Part shown: piece by piece, positions 21,431 to 32,948 of the stretch
Position numbering within the stretch: position 1 is the first letter of the stretch
Layout: each line of letters begins with the position of its first letter
NCBI RefSeq assembly: GCF_030463565.1
Contig: NC_134653.1
Coordinates: 27,279,150-27,343,149, forward strand
Length of the DNA: 64,000 nt
DNA from: Pelecanus crispus
Taxonomy: Eukaryota; Chordata; Aves; Pelecaniformes; Pelecanidae
Direction of reading: 5' to 3'
Notes under the pieces: generated by a model
Database searches by the model: none
Seen by the model: only the letters and a program-made list of their open reading frames with translations
Told to the model about the DNA's origin: nothing
Translations under genes and position numbers: made by a program

Positions 21431-24400
21431 GCTCAGGTTTGCATCCCACGGTGGAAGCAGTTGTTTCACGCTGCTGGCTTGTTTGTGTGGAGAGGGATGG
21501 TGGCGGTGCGTGTGGGAGCTTTCTGAGGAGAAAGACAGAGTGTCCGCTCCTCGGCACCTTTGTAGCTAGGTTTTGGTGTGATGGGGAGGACCTTTGTCTG
21601 GATTCTGGTCTCACTCTGCCTGGAGTGCCGTGTTTTTGCATTTTTATAGCTGAAAGATCCCACAAGTTCCAGTTTTGTGCCTGCTGTCTGCCTTCCCGTG
21701 CTTCACAGTATTCCTTCTTGCAAGCCTCACATGACCTGGTAGTGCCAGGGATGGAGAAAAGCAGCTTCCTATAGCTGGGCCAAAATCAGAGAGTCTCCAG
21801 CCTGTCCTGAGAGTCTTCTATACTCTGTGTCCTCAGAGAGAAAAACAATGCAGTGCTGATGCTAAGCAAACTGGGCACTTCTCTCCACAACAGCATCTCA
21901 CCATCTGTGATTGCATGAAGTGTCTGTCTGTACTAGGATCGGGAAAACATAGCTTTTTTGTAGCAGAAAATTTGTCTTGTAAATGATTCTACTGGGTGAA
22001 AAGTGTTCTGAAGAGCCATAGGTTCTGTGAAAGGATGTAGTCTGTGTAAGCTCTGCTCACCCCAAAAGCAAACATAAACCTTCTCTTGCTGCTTCCTGCT
22101 TAATTAATGGTACGGACTTTGGCTGCTGAAATGTAGGCAAACAAAAGCTAGTGTCTGCTTTTAACTCTCTGTGGATCATAATACAGTCCTGCAGTAGCTC
22201 AGAAGTACAATTTGTCCTCCCCCCTCCAGCCTAGTTGATTGTTGTTAGGTAGTAGATAACAAAAATGAAAAGAGCAGGTCCTTGTAAACAGTCTGAGATT
22301 AAAATTGAGAAACTGAGACGGGAGTAGTCTCTTGTTTCTTGTATCACTGTCACTTAATTTTCAGTTAATGGAAAAATCAGATTCTACGCTGGTAGACTAC
22401 GTGAAATAAGAGAAAAGAAAACTTAATTTTTCGGATGTTTTTGTATGTCTGAAGAACCATGTCTGGTTTTCTTTCTTTATTGAATACAATACATAATTGT
22501 GGGGAACAAAACATTTCAAATCTTTCTAACTTACTGTACCGTTTCTGTCAAATACAGTGCCATCTAGATTAACACTGCAGTCCACATTTCCCAGTTCTTT
22601 TATCTGCTCAAGTCGAAGAGCCGTTTGTTGACATCAGTTTTGGTGTGATCATTAATAAAGATCTGTGTTCACTCTTTAGTAGTATAAAGGACTGTTTCAT
22701 TAAAATTTGATGGTGGTGGAATGTCACAGTGGGCAAACCTCTGTGCAGGGATTTCCAGTTCTGATGGACTGTACTTTTTATTGTGTTTTGCAGCTTACCA
22801 GCTCTGCGGTATTTTCCCTTTCCCTCCATGTTCTAAGGCAGTGTGGTATCTGTGGCCTTCCAGACATGCTACCAAAGGCGTCTTCTGCATCAGGCTTGAG
22901 CGAAGGTTTCCCTTAATGGAGAGTGTGTCCATAGCAGCAAATCAAAGAAAACTTGGGTGTTGGGCTGAGGTCTGGCATGTGATTGTTCATGCTAGTAAAT
23001 TGTCAGCATGGTCACTAGCATGGCTTAGCTAGGGCCACCTAACATTGTCCTTAGCCATACCTGGGCGTTATTCAAAGGTGGTAAATGCCAGGACTTCTCC
23101 AAACAGTTGTGGGATATGGCCACCCTTTTCTGGATGGGGAAGAGGGGAAAGCGATTTTGGCTGTATAGTCACAAATCAAGCAGTACAGGTTTGCCTCTGG
23201 ACTGGAGGACAATCTCTGGTCTGTGTTAGTTACTAGCATAAGGTGTAGCCAATGAGTTTTAGAAGTTTCGGTCTAAGTGCATGTTGGAATAGTTATTTTT
23301 ATGCTGCAAAGATTTCATTGTACAGAATAGATGAAGCGATGTACAGTTAACATTTTAGGTATGAATAAATATATACTTACAAGTAACATGGTGAAGGGAT
23401 ATGAGTTTGTGCCATTTTTGCTTTACTGCTAGTAAAGCATACTGTTTCATACTGTTAGTATGAAAGAAGAAAATATATTCTCAGAAGGTGGAGGCATGCA
23501 ATGGAGACTCCTTAAGAGATCTTTCACTAACATACTTCAAAAGTTCTTTTTTTCTTGCCTTGATCTTGCGACATTGGAGCCTGTCTTGCCAACTAGGATC
23601 CAGTTCTAGAAGTGTATAATGCTGTTAATGTGACTGAATCTCTACTGCTCAGTGGGAAAAACAGCATAAGAAATGTTATGCTTGTACTTCCTGGCTTCAA
23701 AAATCACCCCATTTGATCTTATTTTTAGTCTTTATACTGAAAAAGGGAGAAAAAACGGGTGTTAGAAGCTGAGTTATATACTTAATCATAGCCTTAAGTG
23801 ACTAGTCACAAGGAACATATTACTTGTTCTTTTGAGCTTATTCCAACTGAAATGATCAGAGAAGCCACCATTTGGAGCACATAACAGTTTAATGCAGCCT
23901 GCAAGTAATCGTAGGATACTATCTTTTAACATATAAATAATTCATTATTAGAGTTTTCACACACAGATGCATGATTTTCTTTGGGAAAGAGGACTTTTTC
24001 TTTACTGTAAAGGCACTACAACTTTTGATCTTCATCTTTGTAAGTAAATGTCTCAAGATACCTTAATTTTTCAAAGAACTGACACTGTGTTGCAAATAAG
24101 TGGCAGAACTGGTAGCTTCCCAAATTACAGAAAAGAAGAGTAATACAAAAATACATTGTGAAGTTAGGAAAAAGGAGAATTCTTAAAGTGGATCAGTCTA
24201 CCAGGTTTCAGTACCAAAAAAAAAAAAAAAAACAAAAATCATAATTTTAGATCTAGCCATTTGTTACATATTAAAGGTTTGTAAAGCCACTTAAGCAAAA
24301 TTTCAAGAGAGAAAATAACTCATTTTTACTTACTTCAAGACTTGGTTTGACATTTATGAAAGGTAAGACTTGTATGATCCTCAGTTAATTTTGTTTTCCA

Positions 24401-25140
24401 GGGCTATTTGCCAGAATGAAGCCAAGCTAATGATCACCTGCAACTAACTAGTGTATATGCAGTTTTATTCAGGAAAATAAACTGAGCATCTATCATCTAC
24501 TATTTAAATAGTATTAAAAAAGAATAAAGGTAGTATTGAAGTACTCGAGCGATGTATTTCATGACATCAGCGTGAAGGTATTGGTATTTTTCTGATGCTA
24601 AAAACATTTTCTTGACTTTGGTCATTTAGCCAGTGTGGGATACGTGTTCTGCACAGGTACATGCAGTGAATAATGATTTCCTATGGGATATACATTTGGG
24701 GGGGTGGGTGGAAAGCTTGACCAAGAGGCTGGCGTTCTTAACACTCCTTGAAACTTTCTGTGTTCTTCTTAGTACATTTCTATATACGTTCTTAATTAAA
24801 AGCACACACTGGTTTTGGCAGATGGAGCCTTCTTGAAACTTCGGCTACAGAATTTCGTTGTTCTGTGAGGGTTGGTGCTGGAGAGGCTCCTTCAACATAT
24901 TTCACTGTTCATTGCTAAGATGTTGGCAGTTTTCATATTGACAAGTCTTAACTGACACAGACAAGTTTATAAAAATGATCTATTGGACCTTGACTTTCTC
25001 TTTAGCCATAGGATTTTTTTTTTTAACTGAGTTGCCAAGTTGTACTGAGCTTAAAGTTTCTTTTATTTAGCAAGCTAAATGACACTGAGATTTGATAATG
25101 GGTATGCATTTAAAGTAGCATCTTTTGTGAAGTTAAAAAT

Positions 25141-25160
25141 CTTTCTTTCTTTCTTTCTTT
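25141..25160. repeat. (CTTT)5 microsatellite
   Basis: Five exact tandem copies of CTTT, followed by a G and an A9 run, in the SPECC1L first intron. Confidence 0.9.
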
Positions 25161-25834
25161 GAAAAAAAAATGGTCTTCTCTGTTTCTATTTGCTTTTCCT
25201 TAAGAAGTAACAAGCATTGTAAATAGTTAATGGCAAATATTTCCTTTGAGTCCCTGAAGGTCTTTTCTGGAGGAAAAGAAAAAATGAAAACTGTTCTTTA
25301 TAGACATGATTCCTACCACAAATCTGATGGAGTAACTGTTCACTTGAAGTTCTAGCTTAGCTTTTATTTTTTTTCTGTGACAAAAAAATGATCTTTCTTT
25401 CCTTCCAAGGACAGAGTCATGCAAGACTACTTTTTATCTGCACTCATTTATATCAAATGGACAATTATGTGTCTCTTCTGGAAATGATGAACTTCTTAAA
25501 TAGATACAGTTGCTGGAAGTTGTTATCATCCAATTATTCTTGACTTATGATTTGTAAAGGCGAGATACATCCTTGAACATGGTGCTATCACTGGGTTTGA
25601 CCATAACTGAGAACTTTTAATCAAGAATTAAGATGTTAAAATGAACACTTTCTAATATAAACTTCCCCCCCCCCGCAACTGTTGCTATTCTTCTTTCTAG
25701 CCTTATAAAAAAGTACAGGAGAGGGTTTCCTCATCCTGTAAGTACGGGTATCCATATGATTGAAACAAAGTTAAAGAGTGATGTTATGCCATTCTTCAAA
25801 GGTTTTGATAGTTTGCTATGGTAGATGTTACTGT

Positions 25835-25935
25835 GATTTACAACTAAGCTCAGGTGCAAGGAGCTGGTTGTCTCAAAGCCGTAGAAGAAAATGAGTAGAT
25901 GTAGGACTAGAACCCAGAATCCTGATTTAATAGTG
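25835..25935 (-). repeat. MIR-like SINE remnant, antisense
   Basis: Segments AACTAAGCTCAGGTGCAAGG, GTCTCAAAG, GTAGATGTAGGACTAGAACC and CAGAATCCTGATTT follow in order the reverse complement of MIR (AACTGAGGCTCAGAGAGG, GTCACACAG, GCAGAGCTGGGATTAGAACC, CAGGTCTCCTGACT). The match is patchy, so the copy is ancient. This is the second MIR-type fossil in the window. Confidence 0.55.
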
Positions 25936-27861
25936 AAGTATCATCGTTTCATAGTAGATAACATCCTTTACCAATATAAATCTGCTTAATTGAGTGAGCA
26001 TTATAGATTTTCAAAGATGGCCTATCCCCCTTTCTTCAGTGCTGTGGTGATTGGTCTTTTTCTTCTTCAGATACAGTCGGTATTGTAAGTAACACACTGA
26101 GGCTAATGGAAAGGAAAGTGAAGCTGCTGGAGGTCCCCATCGCTTCCCCCATTCCACGGTGCTGACAGCCCTTTGTTCTTGTCAACTCAAAATATGGGGC
26201 CTTGGTCCCATGTCTTTGGACCACTAGCTTTTTATATATCTTGGGTGACTCTCCTAACTTCCATTTGTTTCCCGTTTACAAAGTTATCAGTATTTTCAGC
26301 CCTAAAAGCTTGCAATTAATGGCAGGAATTGATTTGTGTTTATACATCAGTTGTCACAAAGAAACCAAAACTGCTGGTTATACCATGTGGTCCTAAACTC
26401 TGTATTATGCTTTCAAGGTTTGATCTTCCATATGATCTTCCAGGTATTCAAGGCTTTGTACCTCTTTCTTTTTGTGTTTTAACTATATGTATCTGATTGA
26501 AAGATACTCAACACTTTCAAATTCTTAGTCTACAGTATAAATTTTGTTTATGAAAGCTTACTCAGGAAAAATATTGAAAACATTTTAAATAATATAGTTC
26601 CAGGTGTACACATGAGATTTCAGTCTACTTGCATTTCAAGTTCAGAAGTAAATTTGCTATATTAAAAATGTAAAATTATCCAAATAGTCATTATAAGAAT
26701 TTCTCAGCAGTTTTGTGAAAATGTTTGTGATACATACCACTAAAAAATAAATAGTATCTGTCTACAGAAGAAAATTCCATTAGGTCTATAACTTATAGAT
26801 GTTAATGTTGTAAGCAAAGGATACTTGGAGGAAAAAATAACCATAAAGACTTCAGTAGAGCCTTTTTTAGTAGAAAGACTACGTTTTTCTGGAGGGAATG
26901 GGAAAACTATTCTGAGGCCTTCGGCCAAACATCAAAGGCTTGCCATGAAACCTGGAGGTATAAGAGCTTCTCAAAGAAATACCATAAAAGTGTTTCACAA
27001 TGGAAAGTACTAAAGTGTTAGGCACTTGGCATGCCACGGTGATGCCAGCACATCAGCAATCACATCAGGTACATGCCGTACTGGTCCTGGGCTTTTAGTG
27101 CTTTCCCAGTCTCCATCCCCATGTAGAGTCCTGCATTGCTCCAGCAACCAAAATGTCCAAGGAAACAGGGACTCCATAAACTGGTTAGTGATTCACCCTT
27201 TTCCAGAAGGCTTGGAATAAAAATGTGGAAGAGAAACAGTATCTTACTCTTTTTCCTGGGGGAGGGAAAAGAAAATAGTGGCTGTAGATGGGAGCCTATC
27301 CATCCTGTGCCAAAGACTTTTCTCCTGTATGACTCAAATATATGTCCTTGGGCTTCCACACTGGGGTAGGTAAATGCTCCTCCCCTAGTGATACCAGGGT
27401 ATTTAGGAAAGATTTGCATGCAGTTCTGTCTTTGTCTGCCAAGCCTGAAGGATTTTAAACTAAGTAATGAGTGTGCTGCTCACAGGTCTTGGAGGTGAAG
27501 GAAGATGCGGGTCGGAGCACAGAACTCAAATCAATAGATAGCCAGTCTTCACTTACCATCTGCGGTGGTCTGAGTGCCATGTTTTGTCTTGTGTTGATTG
27601 CTTAAAAATAACACAGTTCATCTGTTTCCTCATCTGTCTTACCACGTGGCTCCACAGAATATTGTGGCTTGGAAAGTGGTGGTGGATGGGCAGCAGTAAG
27701 AGGTTCATTTAAATCAGGGCTGTTGCTGAGTGTCCAAGAGGCTGAGACTGAATTAAAGCAAATTTAGGGCTATATCATCTCCAGAAGGGTGAGCCTTCCT
27801 TCTTGTTCCCAGTTCACAGTCCTGCTGCTTCCTTTGCATAGTATCTAGCAATTATAAGGTG

Positions 27862-27931
27862 AGTCAGATCAGTCCTGATCTGACTGAAAGACCAACTCAT
27901 CAAGAAATGAGTTGAAATTTCATCAAGAAAT
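27862..27931. repeat. Cluster of two near-perfect palindromes and a 12-bp direct repeat
   Basis: AGTCAGATCAG at 27862-27872 and CTGATCTGACT at 27875-27885 are exact reverse complements with a 2-nt centre. Eight bases later CAACTCAT (27893-27900) and ATGAGTTG (27907-27914) form a second perfect inverted repeat with a 6-nt loop. TCATCAAGAAAT occurs twice, at 27897-27908 and 27920-27931. The whole cluster spans 70 nt in the SPECC1L first intron. Its function is unknown. Confidence 0.8.
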
Positions 27932-28230
27932 TCAAGAGCTATGATCTCTAGAATTGAAAGAAGAGAGAGGACTGAGGAAGGGGTGGGACTGCCTCTTTTG
28001 GTGGCAGGGTGCAATTAAATTATTTTCTGACTAGCTTAAGCAGTCCCCAGCAGGCACTTCCCCCCTGCCGCCCGCCCCCAGCCTTAGCAAAGCTGGCTTG
28101 TGCATGGGCCATTCCCTTGGTCCAGCTGAGACCAGAATGGTCCTTTTGGGCTGGGAATCCCAGAGCCATAAGTACCTGGGGGCTAGGAAGGTCCTGGGGG
28201 GATGCATCTCTCTATGTTTCTCCTGTTCTC

Positions 28231-28252
28231 TTTTTTTTTTTTTTTTTTTTTT
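28231..28252. repeat. T22 homopolymer
   Basis: An uninterrupted run of 22 T in the SPECC1L first intron; on the minus strand it would be an A-run. No adjacent retrogene or SINE body was recognised. Confidence 0.9.
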
Positions 28253-29086
28253 GGTGCAATGCCTTCAGGAATGTTGCCAGACCAGGTTGGTGGTGAAGTG
28301 GACATAGTGAGCACCCAGTCACCTCCCAGTTCCAGAAATCCAGGCAATAGAACGTCTTCAAGTTGAGAATACATTAGTCAACAGCTGGTAAGAATAGATT
28401 TGTCATCGTAACCATGCTGAAAACAGGATTTGGGGTTTTTGGGTTTTGCACGAACTGAAGATCTGATGGAGTGTTTTGGATGAACATGGAACCTGGGCGA
28501 AGTTATTAACTTACCTCGCAGGTTTTACCTGTAACATACTTGTGCTGGGAGCCGCTGGTCTAGCTCCTGAAATAGCACGTTGCGTGGCCTTTCTCTGTCC
28601 CCCTTTTTCTGATGGGAGCTAGGCTACTGCCTGCCTGCCTTCTCCTTGTGGACTTCATGCGGCAGAAGCCTTTGCTGCACTTGTTGATACAAGAGTTCAG
28701 CTGACAGCATTTTGAATGGACAAAAGGGAAAAGGTCACCACTGGTCACCTACTCTAGCTGGCACTTTTGGGAACAGCTGTGCCAGAGGCAGAGTACATTG
28801 CAATGAAATGTTATCTACTGAGCTAGTCAGCTTGAAACAAAAGGAAGCTGTTGTGTTAGTCGTGCACCATTTGTTCTGCTATTCTGCCAGATTCCCTGGT
28901 CTTAAAATTGTACATTGCTGGTTTTGAAAGTACTTCCCTGGTGGTGCAAGGAAAATTTCCATGTGTGCAGGGTTATCTGATTGTTGGTTAAGGAGTACAG
29001 TATATATTTAGGGTTATGTGACACTAAATACACTTTTGTAACTGGAAGGTTATTGATTTTCGTAATAACACTTGCTTTAGAGCATG

Positions 29087-29140
29087 CTTGGGATGATGAT
29101 AGATAAGAATGCTTTCAGTTAACATGGTTGACTGACCAAG
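29087..29140 (+). ncRNA. C/D-box-like motif, weak candidate
   Basis: The layout is CTTGG, then GATGATGA (box C, RUGAUGA at 29093-29099), 32 nt, then CTGA (box D, 29132-29135), then CCAAG, which pairs perfectly with the 5' CTTGG. Intronic position in the sense strand fits vertebrate snoRNAs. At 54 nt it is shorter than usual (60-90 nt) and no clear C'/D' boxes were seen, so a chance match is quite possible. Confidence 0.2.
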
Positions 29141-29215
29141 TATCACTTTTTAGACTAGCTGCTTTTATAGATAAAGCTGGCCAGTCCTTTGGGAGATTTA
29201 TTGTGTTAATTTCCG

Positions 29216-29239
29216 CCCCCCCCCCCCCCCCCCCCCCCC
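29216..29239. repeat. Poly-C tract of 24 bases
   Basis: An uninterrupted run of 24 C in the SPECC1L first intron, the second long poly-C in the window. Its length in the assembly is uncertain. Confidence 0.9.
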
Positions 29240-30984
29240 GAAAATCTACAGTGCCAAAGTATAGAGTTGGTTCTATTTTATTGGAATGTTAACCTGAGGG
29301 GTTTACAGAGAGGGTTGAGATTTCTGCTAAGTTTGTTTAAGCCTTTAAAATCTGACATAAAGGTGTAATTACTATGCAGGAAATAGGTATGTATTACATC
29401 ATCTGTTAGTTCATGGCTTAAAATTTGGATGCAACTGTGAAATTTACCAAAAGGAGTGAAAAACAACAACATAGCCAAAACCAGGTTTTAGTGTCCTTCC
29501 ATGTTTATTGTACTACTATTCTACATATTATGTTCCCTCTTCTGTTTCCTTTGTCATGTTCTGCTGGTTGAGGTTTATCTCAGCTTGCACTTTAAGGGAC
29601 ACACAGACTGCCTTCAGATATAAGAATATTTTTCGTTACGTGTATTATCAACACCAGTGAAACAAAACCTGTATAATAGTAATGTGGATGGTATTCTCAT
29701 CTGTAGTGTGAACAGCCCGAGTTAAGGGGTGTCCTACAGGGTACTTAGCCCACTTAGAATACTTTTTGATCAGCTCTAGGATGGATACCAATAAGGTATA
29801 GAATTACCTGCTCTTTTGTTCTCGTTTCCAAAACCGTAATTCAAAAAGAAAAGCTTCTGAAGGTGCAGTCAATGTAGAAGTTAGTACTCAGACCAAGTTA
29901 TGGACAGTGCTCCCCTTCCTTGTGAAACAGATTCCCCATGCTAGGAAGAATCAGCTGGATTTAGTTGATGAACACTTGGGGTTTTTTTCCTTGGCAATGG
30001 TTTGAAATAGCAGCTGTTTAAAGTAGGAGCTTGAAAACAAGACTACATTATTTAATTTTGTTGTGAAAAGGCTTTTAGAGCACAGTTCGTAAGTTTAGGA
30101 GTTCTTCTGTAAATGTTCCTGTCACTTGTCTGGAATGTTAAGTATTGCAACGGTTACACATTGCTCACAGCAGTTACAGCTCTGAATTTTTCTCCAAAGA
30201 AGGAGTAGAGAAATTTAGGTGTATAACAGCCAATTCTTGCCCAAAGCTCTGGTCTTTCCTCCCTTCTGTTTAAAAGTGAAGTAGCAATAGCAAACGTGGC
30301 TTGAAAACAGTGGATGGATAATGTAACTTAAAGGTAGAATTCCTATTTTTGTAACTCCACAACTTGTAATGGAAAACCGTAAAGGCCCTTTTGAATTTTT
30401 AAGATAGAAAGTAATACGAAAGTCTTTCCTCTCTAAATAACAGTGGTTGTCCCAAAATTGCAGCACCCATAAATCATTGACATCTGTGTATTTTCCTCAT
30501 GGCATAAGAAAGTAGCAGACACCATACTGGCTGGAGCAGGGATCCGTCCCACCTGGTGCTTTGGGTCCAGCCATGGCTGTGAGCAGATGCCTCAGGAAGA
30601 AAACCCCAAACTGAACTCTTCCCTCCTACCCTGACTATGTTCCCATCCTGCAGTTATTTTTGGCTCAGAGGGGTTTCTGAGCCCTTTGTGCTCAGCTATT
30701 TAGCATCCATTAGGGAATTTCTCTACCCTGTGCATGTCCAGTCTCCCCTTCCACTTGCGCTTCATGCAGCCACAAGATTCTTTCACTCTACGTTAAAAAC
30801 ATGGCTCATTTTTCTTATTTTGAACCTGGCTCTAACTTCATTTGTTGGTCCTTAGTTTTAGTACTGGAAGAGATGATTAACAGCCAGTCCCAGATCCCAA
30901 TGTCATTCAAGATTTGATAGGGTTTTGTCATATTCCCTGTGTAATGTCTCATGGGAGCTATTATATACCTTTGATCTTATTTTT

Positions 30985-31425
30985 GCCCCTTGCTGAACCA
31001 TTTTCAGGTCTGTAAGAAATCCTATTTTTGAGGTTGAGAGACCAGAACTGCACATACCAATTAAGTGGGTGTAGATGGGCAAAATATTGATTTGTTGAGT
31101 GCGATATTTGTGGTTTATGGTTTCTGTTCCTTTCTTTAATAATTCCTGGAGTTGCTTTGCTTTTTTTGCCTTATCCCAAACACCATACGAATAGTTTAAT
31201 GAAGCTGTGAATCAAAACACTGAAGTCTTGCTGAACAATATTGATGAAGCTGAGGTTGCTTTTCTCCAAGAGATAGATTGCTTTGTGTTTACCTACACTT
31301 AAATTTATTTGCTGTTTTTATTGTCCAGTTAGTCTCATAAGGGTTTTCTGTGATTCCATGCAGTTTCCTGTTATCCTTGGTATCTTAAATAACCCTCTAG
31401 CATCAGCAAACTTTCAAGTCCCTAA
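30985..31425. repeat. Ancient CR1/L3-like retroelement fossil
   Basis: Ordered segments resemble a repeat very common in turtles and crocodilians as I remember it: GACCAGAACTGCACATACCA, TTCCTTTCTTTAATAATTCC, TTTGTGTTTACCTACACTTA, AATTTATTTGCTGTTTTTAT, TGTCCAGTTAGTCTCATAAG and TCTAGCATCAGCAAACTTTC. The remembered counterparts include TTTGCATTTATCAACATTGA, ATTTCATCTGCCATTTTGTT and ATCATCTGCAAACTTTGCC. The family name is uncertain and the copy is heavily diverged. The orientation was not established. Confidence 0.5.
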
Positions 31426-32849
31426 AACTGATGTCTTGATCTTAAGCAAGAAAACAAATGCACTGCTTGCTCTGGGCTTTTGGAATCCAGTGGTTAATGG
31501 ATTATGGTTTTGGAATTATTGAGCAAGAGACATCGTTTTAGAGTGCTTGTGCAGCTTGCAGGCTGAAAGTTTGAGCTGCGGACATTGCATTGTAAGTGTA
31601 GAGAACTCTGTTTCTTACTGTGTAGCTTATTTCATATCCCAGATGTTAAGTTGTTGGTGACTATGCTGTCTCGCCTGCAGAGACTTGGGGAAGTTCTGAA
31701 TCTGTGTTTTACAGGGGGTTGAAGAGGCTGTATTTCATAATCTTTTCTTCGCAGTTCTGCCTTTTGGGACTGTGTAAGTGACCTAAAAATGCTATTCCCT
31801 AATTATCTGGGCAAAAGTTGTCAACCTAAATATATCAAACCCAAAGAACTTGTACAAATAGAGAGTGAAAGTGTACTGACTCCATTGGTCTTAGATGTGA
31901 ATATTTCTATTTTCCTCTGTATTTTGGGTATTTGATGTTTCAAAAATGCTCAGTATCCTCAAATTTGAGGGATCAGTTGTTTCTATTTTTCTGGAACTCT
32001 TAAAAGATAATTCTAAGACCATTTATCATTTTTGTAGTAATTCACATTTTTTAATAGATAAAACTGCTTAATACCTCTTGATACTTTGTATTTTCAACCA
32101 AAGGCAAAAGGCAATTAACTTCTTTGCTGCTTAACCCTCTCTCACCTTACAGGCCCAGGAAACTATTTTTTGTACTCTTGTGATTGAACTTTACTTTTGT
32201 GACAGCAGTATTAGCATAAATAAGCATATTAAATAATGGGTGAGATTGAAATAATCACAGTAAGAAAACATATCCCCCCTTGAAGTTTTCAGGTTTCTAA
32301 AGAGTACGTAAGAATAACCCTGAAAGCATTTCATATTGGCTGGGTGGATGTATCATATCAGTTTACAGTAAAGAGCAGAGCCATGCTATTGGGCAAAACA
32401 CTTTTAAATTATTATTTATGGAGTTGTATTTGCAGTTGGTATAAAATGCAGGACTGGTTTCACATGCCTCCACCAGAGCAAGGAGAGCACGCTCCTGAAC
32501 AAGATTCCCTTTTGTTTCCTGTACTATGTGTGCTGCGGAAAGAGAGACATCTGGGAAAGGATACAGGTTAGATTGAATAGTTACATTTGAGTTTAGGAAT
32601 GCAGGCTTTCTATCTGATATTTTGGGCTTGTTTTGGCTTTTTTCCATCCTGATTAATTTTATAATTGATACTGTAGCACTAGCATTAATCAAATGTTTTC
32701 CAATAACATCTTGTGTCTGTTGATAGATGAGTAATTTGTTTAGTAGTGTGGTATGAGGGACCGCCAAAAGTCTCTCTTGACTCTCTCATGGAGTTTCAAC
32801 TCTTAATTCCAGTGCAACTTTTTAGTGTTAAGGTTCTACTTCTTTTTTT

Positions 32850-32948
32850 TTCCCTCTTTTCCCTCTTCTTTTCCCTCTTCTTTTCCCTCTTCTTTTCCCT
32901 CTTCTTTTCCCTCTTCTTTTCCCTCTTCTTTTCCCTCTTTTCCCTCTT
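32850..32948. repeat. 12-bp polypyrimidine minisatellite
   Basis: About eight tandem copies of a TTTTCCCTCTTC unit, bordered by shortened TTTTCCCTC variants. All bases are pyrimidine on the + strand, so a triplex (H-DNA) structure is possible. Translation gives only a Ser-Leu-Phe-Phe repeat and is not a real protein. Confidence 0.92.
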
